A DNA stretch of 20,129 nt from the NCBI GenBank assembly GCA_964542255.1, contig CAZITV010000025.1:1-20129 (forward strand). Direction: 5' to 3'. The number at the start of each line of letters is the position of its first letter. The first letter of the stretch is position 1. Of this stretch, positions 7,418-14,870 are shown in pieces. The stretch comes from CAYMSF01 sp964542255. GTDB lineage: Bacteria; Verrucomicrobiota; Lentisphaeria; Victivallales; Victivallaceae. Below the pieces are notes generated by a model. The model made no database searches, was not told where the DNA came from, and was given only the letters and a program-made list of their open reading frames with translations. Made by a program: the position numbers and the translations under genes.

Positions 7418-10400
7418 ATGGAATACTACTGCAGCAACTGCACTAAAAATGTAAGAATAATTGATGCCCCCGCCGGCGGTGGAAAGCATTGCCGTGAATG
7501 CGGCAATCCCATCCTGGACGACAGTATCGCACCAGGTTCCATCGTCGCCGGATTTAAAATTATTCATGAAATTGCCCGCAGCAGCAACGGGATAGTTTAT
7601 TTGGCGCGGCAAGCCACTTTAGACCGTGATGTGGCACTGAAAATTTTGCCTGAAGAGAAGGCTGCCGACGCGGCGTTTATTGATTGTTTTTTTCATGAAG
7701 CGCGCGCTGCCGCCGCGCTGACCCACCCTGCGATTGTTCAAGCCTATGATGCCGGCGTAACTACCGATGGCATCTATTATTTCGCTATGGAATTAATTGA
7801 CGGCGAGACCGCCGAATCGATATTGGAGCAGCGCATCGGTTTTACACCGGAGCAGGTTATTAATATCGCTGTAGCGATTGCCGAGGCGTTGGAATATGCC
7901 TGGGAACGGCAGCAGTTGACGCATGGTGATATCAAACCGGAAAATATCGTATTCAATCGGCATGGCGAAGCCAAATTGGCAGATTTGGGGTTAGCCAAAA
8001 TTGCCTTTGATCAGAGTAACGAAACTGAGATTATGGCAACTCCGCTCTATGCCGCCCCTGAAGTCATTCGCGGCGAAAAAGAAAAAATTGGCGTTAAGAC
8101 TGATATTTATGCTTTTGGTATTGTACTCTATCAAATGTTTTGCGGCAGACCGCCATTTGACGAGGAAGACCCGGTTAAAGTTATGGAAATGCATTTGCAG
8201 GAAACTCATATTTCTTTAAAGAATATTGGCAGCGAATTCCAGCACCTCCACGTTATCTCCGATTTTATTGACCGTATGATTGCCAAGGAGCCAGGCAGCC
8301 GTCCAGAATCATGGAATGAGGTTGTGGGCTTCTTGAAAATGATGAAAGCCAACAAGCGCCTCTATGAACCATTGCCCGAACGGCGCGGAGCCGGTGCGCT
8401 GTTTCGCGCTTATCCCCTCGCTTCGTATTCAATTTTGGCAATATCACTACTGTTGGTTGCCGTAGGAGCGACCTATTTGGTGCGAGGCAAATCAGGCGGC
8501 AAACCGCCCCTGAAAAATCCCGCTCAGGTTAAAATTGTACAACCGGCCCCGGGAACCGAAGAAAAATGGACAAATTTAAAGAACAGTTTAAAATATATGC
8601 GCAGCGCCGAAGCGGTTACTGCAATCAACCAGTTTATTGCTGGTTGCGGTCAGAACGTTTTGCCATCAGATACTGAATTACTGCTGCAGCAATATTCCGG
8701 GCAGGCGGCAGATGATGCCGCCCGCGCCGCTGCCGCGCTTGCGGCACGAGCCGCAGTTACTGATGAAATCCGCAGCATTGAGCAGGAGTTTGCCGAAATC
8801 CGCAAGTTAAGTGATAAGCATTTCAAAATGCAGGATACGCTTAACCGGATTGATGCGGTACTGCTGCAATACCAATCTGGAGAAATCCCGGAAAACTGTT
8901 TTAGCCCGGCCGCGATAAAACGTTTTAACGAAGAACACAAAAACCTCGCACAACAGCTTGCTGTTTTCTATAAGAGCAGCAGAAGTGAACGCGTCGCGGT
9001 GGTTATTGATGCGATGCGGCGGGAAAGTAAACTCAAGCCTGCGGTTCAGAATGCGGCAATTTTGCATGGCAATGCGGAATACAATTACTATTTTGAGCTG
9101 ATCAATGAATTTATGGAATTACCTGAATCCAAAAGAACTAACCTCTATTTTCAAAAAATCACCGAAGGTTATGGCGCTAAAATTAAGTCACAGGAGTTAA
9201 AACAAAAAATTTTATTTTTGCAGGGAGTTTTGCCTGATGAAAATTCGGCGGCCCAGCTCCTGCAGCGCTTCTCGCCCGCCATGCAGGGCAAAGAATTGCC
9301 TTGGCTGCTCAATGACAAAAAATTTACACTGGTCAGTTGTGACAGTTCTGCGATGACACTCATTCATCAAATCAGTGATGGCGTTGAAGAAAGAAAAAAA
9401 TTGACATGGCAAAATATCTCCTTGCCGCAGCAGGCATTATTACTGCAGCGCTGGATTATTGACTCAAATATTGCTATTCCCGCTGATGATTTTTATATTT
9501 TGGGCGGAATGATGCTCACCCAAAAACAGTCAGCCGGTATGCATGCATTGCTGAAACGGTTTGCTGACACTAATGGAATCAATTTGGAGCAGTGGCGAAG
9601 CTGTTTTCGCGATTTTAGTGCCGCAGCTCAGGAATGCGCCGCCAGAACCGTCGCAGAAAAAATTATCGCGCTGGAACAAAAAGACGAAATCTCCGCAGCA
9701 TACCTTGAATACTTATATAAATTTAACCAATTCAGGCAAACTGTTACATTCAATCGGTATCAGCCGGCATTCACCGCAATATTTGAACCATTTTTGCGGT
9801 CACAACCCGAGGCTGGAGCGGAAACCATCGCCGCCGTTCTCATAAATATGCCCGATAAAGATTTGTACGGAGCATTGAATAAAAGTTGCGCTGCCTATGA
9901 ATTATACGCCTCGTTAAAGTCGGTTCCTGCAGCGGCGCGGGAAAAATTGAACAAAATCCGCAGTCAAACTTTGAATAACTGGAGCAAAAATTCAGATGTC
10001 AACCGGATTTCGCTGCATCCAGGTATATTTTGGCGGATAGCGCAGCCCATGAACCCGCCTGATGGCTCACTGCTGCAAACCGCGGCGGCGATGAATATTG
10101 GCGATATGGCTGTCGTCAGCAAAAATATCAAAGACAAAAATATCCTTGATTCGGTTAATCAGTATAAACCGGAATGGCAGTATCCGCAGCTCTATTACGC
10201 CGCCATCGCCGCAAAAATGTTTGAACAGTATCAAGTTCGCGATGGCGCAATCGCATTGTTGCGGCGGCAGGCCGCCAAAAAGAATATCGCCGCTTTTTGC
10301 TGGACAATGCAGACTGCACTGGCGTGCAGAGAAATTAACCTGGCGGCAGGATTGCAGAATGATTTTACCGTTTCCGCTCAACCTGGTAAACTGGAACTGC

Positions 10401-11242
10401 GTGCGGCATTGCTCTGTCTGATTGCAGAACTGCAGCGCCACTCCTGTCATAGCAAACGTTTTGCCACTTTGGTAAACCGTTACCGCAATTCACTTCAAAC
10501 ACAGCTCACCGTCAATGAAATAAAATGGCTGAACGTAATTAACAGTATTATCAATAATCAGGATGATATTAACCCAGAGCTGGACTCATTGCCGGGCACC
10601 GTTCCAAAGGAGGCGGAATTATTCGCTCAACTGCTCGCCGATGCCGCGGCGCGCCGTGCCGTGATGCTAAATGATATCAAGCTGGAAACAGTAGTAAAAA
10701 TAATTGAATTACTGCCCGGGGTGAATGACAGCACTGAATTATGGTATCGCCTCCAGTTACTGAAATTTTCAATGCCGGGCGTCACCGCAAAAACTTTGGA
10801 ACGCCTCACCGAGGCAGCTTCACGCGATTACCGTATCGCCGCAGTGCAGTACTACCCGAGAATTATCCTGCTGAATGCCGCCGCGTCGCTCTTAAGTAAA
10901 GCCCTTACCGTCAATGATACCGCGGCTGTAATTCATCGTTTCCTCGACTTCGCTCCAATGCGCGTGCCCTCAGACGAGAAAATTATTAACTTGCTGGATG
11001 GCACCAAACTCCCGGAACGTTTCCAGGAAACCGTCGCAAAATTTGAGATGAATGAATCTTTCTTATTCGGTGGCTGTCTTATCGCGGCAATGACCGCAGT
11101 TAATGGACAGTTCGGCGAATCCACCACCATTATCAATCAAATGGAGCTCGGACAGCCTTCACTGATATGGCAGGAACGCCTGCTGCTGCGTACCGTCTCC
11201 GATATCATTGACGCTCACCGCCAATTTTACAGCGCTAAATAA
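7418..11242 (+). CDS. Membrane-anchored Ser/Thr protein kinase with zinc ribbon and large uncharacterised C-terminal region
   Basis: 1274 residues. Domains in order: a zinc ribbon with C5-x2-C8 and C25-x2-C28; a Hanks-type kinase domain at about residues 43-310; one transmembrane helix at about 332-354 (ASYSILAISLLLVAVGATYL); an alanine-rich, probably coiled-coil stretch at about 430-490; then about 780 residues I cannot assign. Kinase motifs: VALK with Lys75, Glu94, HGDIKPEN with catalytic Asp171, DLG with Asp189, and APE at 213-215. The glycine loop is degenerate (ARSSNGIV keeps only Gly58) and HGD replaces HRD, so activity without activation-loop phosphorylation is possible; the core Lys, Glu and both Asp residues remain. 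The start is 6 bases after queC, with only a weak AGG upstream, so it appears to be read from the queuosine operon. The far C-terminal part would be on the other side of the inner membrane. Substrate unknown. Confidence 0.88.
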   Translation: MEYYCSNCTKNVRIIDAPAGGGKHCRECGNPILDDSIAPGSIVAGFKIIHEIARSSNGIVYLARQATLDRDVALKILPEEKAADAAFIDCFFHEARAAAALTHPAIVQAYDAGVTTDGIYYFAMELIDGETAESILEQRIGFTPEQVINIAVAIAEALEYAWERQQLTHGDIKPENIVFNRHGEAKLADLGLAKIAFDQSNETEIMATPLYAAPEVIRGEKEKIGVKTDIYAFGIVLYQMFCGRPPFDEEDPVKVMEMHLQETHISLKNIGSEFQHLHVISDFIDRMIAKEPGSRPESWNEVVGFLKMMKANKRLYEPLPERRGAGALFRAYPLASYSILAISLLLVAVGATYLVRGKSGGKPPLKNPAQVKIVQPAPGTEEKWTNLKNSLKYMRSAEAVTAINQFIAGCGQNVLPSDTELLLQQYSGQAADDAARAAAALAARAAVTDEIRSIEQEFAEIRKLSDKHFKMQDTLNRIDAVLLQYQSGEIPENCFSPAAIKRFNEEHKNLAQQLAVFYKSSRSERVAVVIDAMRRESKLKPAVQNAAILHGNAEYNYYFELINEFMELPESKRTNLYFQKITEGYGAKIKSQELKQKILFLQGVLPDENSAAQLLQRFSPAMQGKELPWLLNDKKFTLVSCDSSAMTLIHQISDGVEERKKLTWQNISLPQQALLLQRWIIDSNIAIPADDFYILGGMMLTQKQSAGMHALLKRFADTNGINLEQWRSCFRDFSAAAQECAARTVAEKIIALEQKDEISAAYLEYLYKFNQFRQTVTFNRYQPAFTAIFEPFLRSQPEAGAETIAAVLINMPDKDLYGALNKSCAAYELYASLKSVPAAAREKLNKIRSQTLNNWSKNSDVNRISLHPGIFWRIAQPMNPPDGSLLQTAAAMNIGDMAVVSKNIKDKNILDSVNQYKPEWQYPQLYYAAIAAKMFEQYQVRDGAIALLRRQAAKKNIAAFCWTMQTALACREINLAAGLQNDFTVSAQPGKLELRAALLCLIAELQRHSCHSKRFATLVNRYRNSLQTQLTVNEIKWLNVINSIINNQDDINPELDSLPGTVPKEAELFAQLLADAAARRAVMLNDIKLETVVKIIELLPGVNDSTELWYRLQLLKFSMPGVTAKTLERLTEAASRDYRIAAVQYYPRIILLNAAASLLSKALTVNDTAAVIHRFLDFAPMRVPSDEKIINLLDGTKLPERFQETVAKFEMNESFLFGGCLIAAMTAVNGQFGESTTIINQMELGQPSLIWQERLLLRTVSDIIDAHRQFYSAK

Positions 11243-11390
11243 TAATACGCCGAGTGATCGCATCAGCATTCTGGCAGTACCGCAGATTTGACGCCCGCCA
11301 TCTTAACGAGAGTACGCCACTTATGATTGTGGCATTTGTCCTGTAGAGTCTGAAAGGACTTGAAAGCTGGTGTTTGTTTTTTACTTTTAA

Positions 11391-11642
11391 GGAACTCATC
11401 ATTCAGCTCGGGCAATCGAACTATATATTACCTCTTTTAAACAAATTCTTCTTTGTTATAGAAAGGCAATAAATATTAAAGAAAGCGTTTATACAGTGAG
11501 AAAAATAAAAAATCTTGTCCAAGAATATTTAGACATCATTGAAGAATACAAAGAACTAAGTTATATTCTAGACAAAATGGTCAACTATGAAGTAAAAATT
11601 GAAACGGTCTTTGAACGAAATATTCGAGCACTGGCCAATTGA
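11391..11642 (+). pseudogene. Probable remnant of a DUF1670-like / helix-turn-helix protein
   Basis: An open frame of about 83 codons ends at the TGA 11640-11642. It has no ATG near its beginning; possible starts are a GTG at 11496 (49 residues) or none. The translation contains HHSARAIELYITSFKQ and IKNLVQEYLDIIEEYKEL, which resembles the C-terminal part of DUF1670 proteins (a 'HS.eAi.rYi..f' helix, an HTH and a 'lv.eYl.lieey' helix). This similarity is from memory and needs a profile search. The stretch is far richer in AT than the genes around it and lies at the edge of the toxin-antitoxin module, which fits a decayed transferred gene. Alternatively the 49-residue GTG product is a small helical protein. 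The 148 bases before it (11243-11390) show nothing I recognise. Confidence 0.4.
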
Positions 11643-11681
11643 CAATTGCCATTGTTTATGAGCGCAGCAATAATAACATGT

Positions 11682-11712
11682 GTCAGACGAAATAATACTT
11701 TTTTCTTCTGAC
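11682..11712 (+). promoter_or_regulatory. Imperfect inverted repeat upstream of the AbiE-type operon
   Basis: GTCAGACGAA (11682-11691) pairs 9 of 10 with TTCTTCTGAC (11703-11712) around 11 AT-rich bases that include TAATAC. It ends 25 bases before the antitoxin-like gene. AbiEi-type proteins studied in streptococci repress their own promoter by binding inverted repeats, so this is a reasonable operator candidate; it could also be a weak hairpin of the 5' leader. Confidence 0.35.
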
Positions 11713-11737
11713 TCGGTAATCGCCGGATGTGGAGGAT

Positions 11738-12517
11738 ATGAATAACAAAACTGTTAGACACATTGAATTGAAAAAATTCCTGCGCGATATTTGCCTGCCG
11801 GAATTAAAAACCAAATATTATTATTTCAACGTTGAAACACTCCGGACTTATCTGGACGGGCAACGCATTCAATGGACAGCCGCTACGCTAAACCGCTACA
11901 TGATGGAATTAACCAAACGTGGATGTGTGTTTGATGCTGGGCGTGGCTGGTATTCTGCACTCGCAGAACCGTTTGTTTTGGATACGGCTCCGGTACAAGA
12001 GTTGATTGAATCGTTGAAAAAACGTTTCCCCCTGCTTGATTTTTCCTGCTGGTCCACCCGCCAAATCAGCAGCTACGGCCATCATTTGCTCGCCAATTTT
12101 GTAACGTTTGTCCATACCGAACGCGATGCCATGGAAAGCGTGTGTGAGTTTCTTCGAGAGAGTGGCTTTGACCCTCATCTGAATCCACGAGGAGAAAACG
12201 CCCGTAAGTTTGCCATTCGCGGCCGCACCGCGGTGGTACGTCCTAGAGTGACGCGCCAACCCGTCGTTGAACACGTGGTACAAGTTGAAGGATTGTTAGT
12301 AGAACTGTTTGTTGAGGGACGTAATCTTTCTCTGGTTGATGACGCAGAGTTGTTTAGTATATTTAAAAATCTGACTTGCCAAGCCCGCATTCCTTTGTCT
12401 CTGCTGATTGATTATGCTCGCGAACGGAAAACGTCGGCAAAGGACTTATTAAAATCAATTAATCCGGAATTTTTTATAAATTCCGGATTAATTGATTTTG
12501 GAGTTTTAAGTGATTAA
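11738..12517 (+). CDS. AbiEi-like antitoxin / transcriptional regulator of a type IV TA pair
   Basis: 259 residues from the ATG at 11738, which follows GGAGG very closely (2 bases); an in-frame GTG at 11729 is the alternative and adds 3 residues. The N-terminal ~80 residues look like a winged helix-turn-helix (ATLNRYMMELTKRGCVF then AGRGWYSA), as in AbiEi antitoxins. The middle part with FPLLDFSCWSTRQIS and a VTFVHTERDAMESVCEFL block resembles the DUF6577/AbiEi-like partners of AbiEii nucleotidyltransferases; I recognise this by context and pattern, not by an alignment. In AbiE systems this protein neutralises the toxin indirectly and represses the operon. The gene overlaps the toxin gene by 8 bases, and its last codons carry a perfect 22-bp hairpin (12451-12499). 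Codon use looks a little different from the neighbouring metabolic genes, as often in mobile defence modules. Confidence 0.75.
   Translation: MNNKTVRHIELKKFLRDICLPELKTKYYYFNVETLRTYLDGQRIQWTAATLNRYMMELTKRGCVFDAGRGWYSALAEPFVLDTAPVQELIESLKKRFPLLDFSCWSTRQISSYGHHLLANFVTFVHTERDAMESVCEFLRESGFDPHLNPRGENARKFAIRGRTAVVRPRVTRQPVVEHVVQVEGLLVELFVEGRNLSLVDDAELFSIFKNLTCQARIPLSLLIDYARERKTSAKDLLKSINPEFFINSGLIDFGVLSD
12451..12499 (+). repeat. Perfect 22-bp inverted repeat in the antitoxin 3' end, abutting the toxin ribosome-binding site
   Basis: Arms 12451-12472 and 12478-12499 are exact reverse complements around the 5-base loop TTTAT; centre of each arm is TTAATCCGGAA / TTCCGGATTAA. It is wholly within the coding sequence of the antitoxin-like gene (residues around SINPEFFINSGLIDF). 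The GGAG Shine-Dalgarno of the toxin gene starts at the very next base (12500), and the toxin GTG follows at 12510. Confidence 0.95.
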
Positions 12518-13589
12518 TAATAAATGTTTTACTGAAGAATGGATTAAAGCCAAATCGGCTGCAATTGGCAGCAGAAACCCTGTGATGCTTGAGAAAGCGA
12601 CGCTGGCACTGCAACTTTTGGGCGAGCTTGCCGAGTGCGAACTTCAGTTTCAATTTAAAGGTGGTACCAGCCTGCTGCTTCGGCTTAATCCCATTCGCAG
12701 GCTTTCTATTGATGTAGATATCGTTACGCAATCTTCGCCGGGTGGGTTGCTCAAAGCATTAAAAAAAATCTGTTCTAATTCCTTGTTCACCGGTTATCAG
12801 CACGATGCCTTGCGCGACAAGGATTTGCCGCCAAAAAAACATTTCAAGGTTTTTTACCAATCTGTCATCGAACCAAAACAGGATCATATTCTGCTTGATG
12901 TGCTTTTTGAAAAAGAGCCTTCACCTTGCTGTGATTCGGTACTTATCTCCACACCGTTCATCGAGACAGAGCGAGAGGTGTTTGTTTCCGTTCCAACTGT
13001 TAACAGTTTGCTAGGCGACAAACTCACTGCATTTGCTCCGAATACAATTGGTATCCTGTACAATAAGTCGCGTAAGACAGACATTGTTAAACAGCTTTTT
13101 GATGTGGGCGCTCTTTTTGACGCTGCAACCGATTTGGATGTCGTCGCCGAAGTTTATGAGTACATTCATGGCAAACAAATTAAGTATCGCAATAACGCTT
13201 TTACCGTTGTTGATACACTCAATGACACTATAACAGCAGGATTCTTATATACTCAACTTGATTTGCGCGGCGGAATAGCGACGGAGCAAGGGGTGCTTCT
13301 TAAGGAGGGTGTAAGTAGTTTGCAAAACCATTTGATCAATCTGCCGTTCAACCGTGATGATGCCCGGGTTGCCGCTGGTAAGGCGGCCTGTTTGGCCGCA
13401 TGGATACAACGCCGGGATACGAGACTCGAACCAATTCCGGAACTGCGTTTTGAGATGAATCGTGTTTCCGAATTAAGAGACAAACAGATTCTTGCTCCTT
13501 GGGTGCCGTTGAACCGGCTCAAAGGCGGCAATCTGGAGGCATTCTATTATTGGTATCAGGCACAACGGATTTTAACTGCACAGTGTTGA
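12510..13589 (+). CDS. AbiEii-type nucleotidyltransferase toxin
   Basis: 359 residues starting at a GTG placed 6 bases after GGAG (12500-12503). AbiEii/AbiGii toxins are minimal nucleotidyltransferases; studied relatives add pyrimidine nucleotides to tRNA acceptor ends and stop translation, causing abortive infection. Motifs seen: KGGTSLLL at 50-57, SIDVD at 66-70 with the metal-binding Asp68 and Asp70, a third candidate carboxylate Asp130 in ILLDVLF, and LLGDKLTAF at 167-175 followed by KTDIVKQLFDV (189-199). All four motif regions of the family are intact, so the toxin should be active. The upstream AbiEi-like gene overlaps by 8 bases, the standard order antitoxin then toxin. About 145 bases downstream the convergent oxidoreductase gene ends. 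The C-terminal ~120 residues are not distinctive. Confidence 0.92.
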   Translation: MINNKCFTEEWIKAKSAAIGSRNPVMLEKATLALQLLGELAECELQFQFKGGTSLLLRLNPIRRLSIDVDIVTQSSPGGLLKALKKICSNSLFTGYQHDALRDKDLPPKKHFKVFYQSVIEPKQDHILLDVLFEKEPSPCCDSVLISTPFIETEREVFVSVPTVNSLLGDKLTAFAPNTIGILYNKSRKTDIVKQLFDVGALFDAATDLDVVAEVYEYIHGKQIKYRNNAFTVVDTLNDTITAGFLYTQLDLRGGIATEQGVLLKEGVSSLQNHLINLPFNRDDARVAAGKAACLAAWIQRRDTRLEPIPELRFEMNRVSELRDKQILAPWVPLNRLKGGNLEAFYYWYQAQRILTAQC

Positions 13590-13674
13590 TTGCAGCAAGA
13601 AATACGGTATCTAACTTTAACCAAAACTTCAGCGCTGAAAAAAAGACATATAATCAATGAGTTAAGTGCAGCAC

Positions 13675-13703
13675 AAAAAAACATCCCTGCCGTTAGGGCA
13701 GGG
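13675..13703 (-). terminator. Intrinsic terminator of the Gfo/Idh oxidoreductase gene
   Basis: On the minus strand CCCTGCC, a CTAAC loop and GGCAGGG (13703 to 13685) form a 7-bp GC-rich hairpin followed by ATG and seven Ts (13681-13675). It lies 31 bases beyond the stop codon of the oxidoreductase gene and between convergent genes. On the plus strand there is no T tract, so it serves the minus strand. Confidence 0.85.
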
Positions 13704-13734
13704 CTGTTATAGGTAAAACTATGAATGCCGGCGG

Positions 13735-14808
13735 TTAAATTCCCGGGAACTCTTTCTTATTAACCGGATTGGCGATAGCAATAGTGTTTTCAAGTTTTGT
13801 GGCGAGTTGTTCCAGTTCGTTGGGACCGTCCGCCAGCGGCATCGCGATTTGACCGCCATTGATGGCAGAACGCAATATTCCCATCATCGCTTCAAAACCT
13901 TTGTAGGCATTGGCGAAGCAGCATTCGTGCACTTTGGCATCATCTTTGAGCCATGAGGCGATGTCGTTGATATAGTGCGGCATATCCGCATCATAGTTCA
14001 TTGCGCCACTGCCGCTTTGTACTCCGTCGGCAGTAACTGCGCGCCAACCGCCATTGGTGAGCACTTCAGCGAAACCTTCAGTTCCCTGAATCCCAATGCG
14101 GTTTTTGCCCCACCATTTTTCAACTTCCGGCTGGTCGGGTGCGCCGGCGCCGCATTCAACGTAGCCGCGAACGCCGTTGGCGTATTGGATTACCCCGGTA
14201 ACATAATCCGGAGAGGGGTGATTATCGGTCATTTTGCCTTTGCCGGCAGCCTGTCCCATAACCCATTCAACATTGGCGTAATCATTGTACCAGCTCATAT
14301 AGTCAATCATATGCGACATCATATGTGCCATCCAGCCGGTGGCGGTAGCGTAAACCATCTGAATTCTGCCCAGTTTGCCACTGGCAGCGATTTCTTTGAC
14401 CTTTTGATAGTGCACGCCGTAACGGTGCTGATGGCTGACCACGGCCTTGATACCGGATTTTTCAACCAGTGCTTTGACGCGGATGGCTTCGTGCATATTT
14501 TCGCCGATGGGTTTTTCAAATGCGACAAGTTTTGCCCCGCAGTCCACGGCAGCTTTTACCATGTCATAACGTATTTTCGGCATAGTGCAGAAACAAAATA
14601 CATCCGGTTTCAGCTCTTGTGCCATTTTTACCGCATCTGTGCCTTTGGCGACATCTGTCATGCCTAATGCCGTTGCGGCAGCATTGAGCATTTCCAGATT
14701 GATGTCACAGAGTCCTACCACTTCAAAGTCCGGATGCGCCTGAAAAGCTGCAGCATGATGTTTGCCGCGTTTACCGGTACCAACCACCATAACTTTATAC
14801 TTGGACAT
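13735..14808 (-). CDS. Gfo/Idh/MocA-family NAD(P)-dependent oxidoreductase
   Basis: 357 residues. The N-terminal Rossmann domain begins with MVVGTGKRGKHH (about residues 7-18), a GxGxxG-like dinucleotide site, followed by VVGLCDIN with the acidic residue that ends the second strand. The family motif EKPIGENM (catalytic Lys in EKP) is near residue 99, and HQHRYGVHYQ follows. The C-terminal alpha/beta domain contains the GWMAHMMSHMIDYMSWYN block with His residues typical of the substrate pocket. Members oxidise or reduce sugars, inositols and nucleotide sugars; the substrate cannot be read from sequence. No signal peptide is seen. AGGAGG lies 7-8 bases upstream of the start. The PLP aminotransferase gene upstream on the same strand suggests joint action on a keto-sugar, but a terminator lies between the two genes. 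Confidence 0.9.
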   Translation of the reverse strand: MSKYKVMVVGTGKRGKHHAAAFQAHPDFEVVGLCDINLEMLNAAATALGMTDVAKGTDAVKMAQELKPDVFCFCTMPKIRYDMVKAAVDCGAKLVAFEKPIGENMHEAIRVKALVEKSGIKAVVSHQHRYGVHYQKVKEIAASGKLGRIQMVYATATGWMAHMMSHMIDYMSWYNDYANVEWVMGQAAGKGKMTDNHPSPDYVTGVIQYANGVRGYVECGAGAPDQPEVEKWWGKNRIGIQGTEGFAEVLTNGGWRAVTADGVQSGSGAMNYDADMPHYINDIASWLKDDAKVHECCFANAYKGFEAMMGILRSAINGGQIAMPLADGPNELEQLATKLENTIAIANPVNKKEFPGI

Positions 14809-14828
14809 TTTTATCCTCCTGAAAAATT

Positions 14829-14856
14829 AAAAAAAAACGGGGCATTGCGCCCCGTT
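14829..14856 (-). terminator. Intrinsic terminator between the aminotransferase and oxidoreductase genes
   Basis: On the minus strand AACGGGGC, a GCAAT loop and GCCCCGTT (14856 to 14836) form an 8-bp hairpin that runs into a tract of Ts. It follows the aminotransferase stop by 14 bases and precedes the oxidoreductase ribosome-binding site, so the downstream gene depends on read-through or on a promoter in the short interval. Confidence 0.85.
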
Positions 14857-14870
14857 CAGTATTCAACAAA

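Noticed and set aside
13628..13639. 12-base palindrome TTCAGCGCTGAA after the toxin gene, followed by a run of As
   Set aside because: No T tract follows on the plus strand and the stem would have no loop as a terminator; too short to claim a function.
13975..14667. Long open frame on the plus strand opposite the Gfo/Idh gene
   Set aside because: It is the antisense shadow of a clear oxidoreductase gene, with no ribosome-binding site or recognisable motif.
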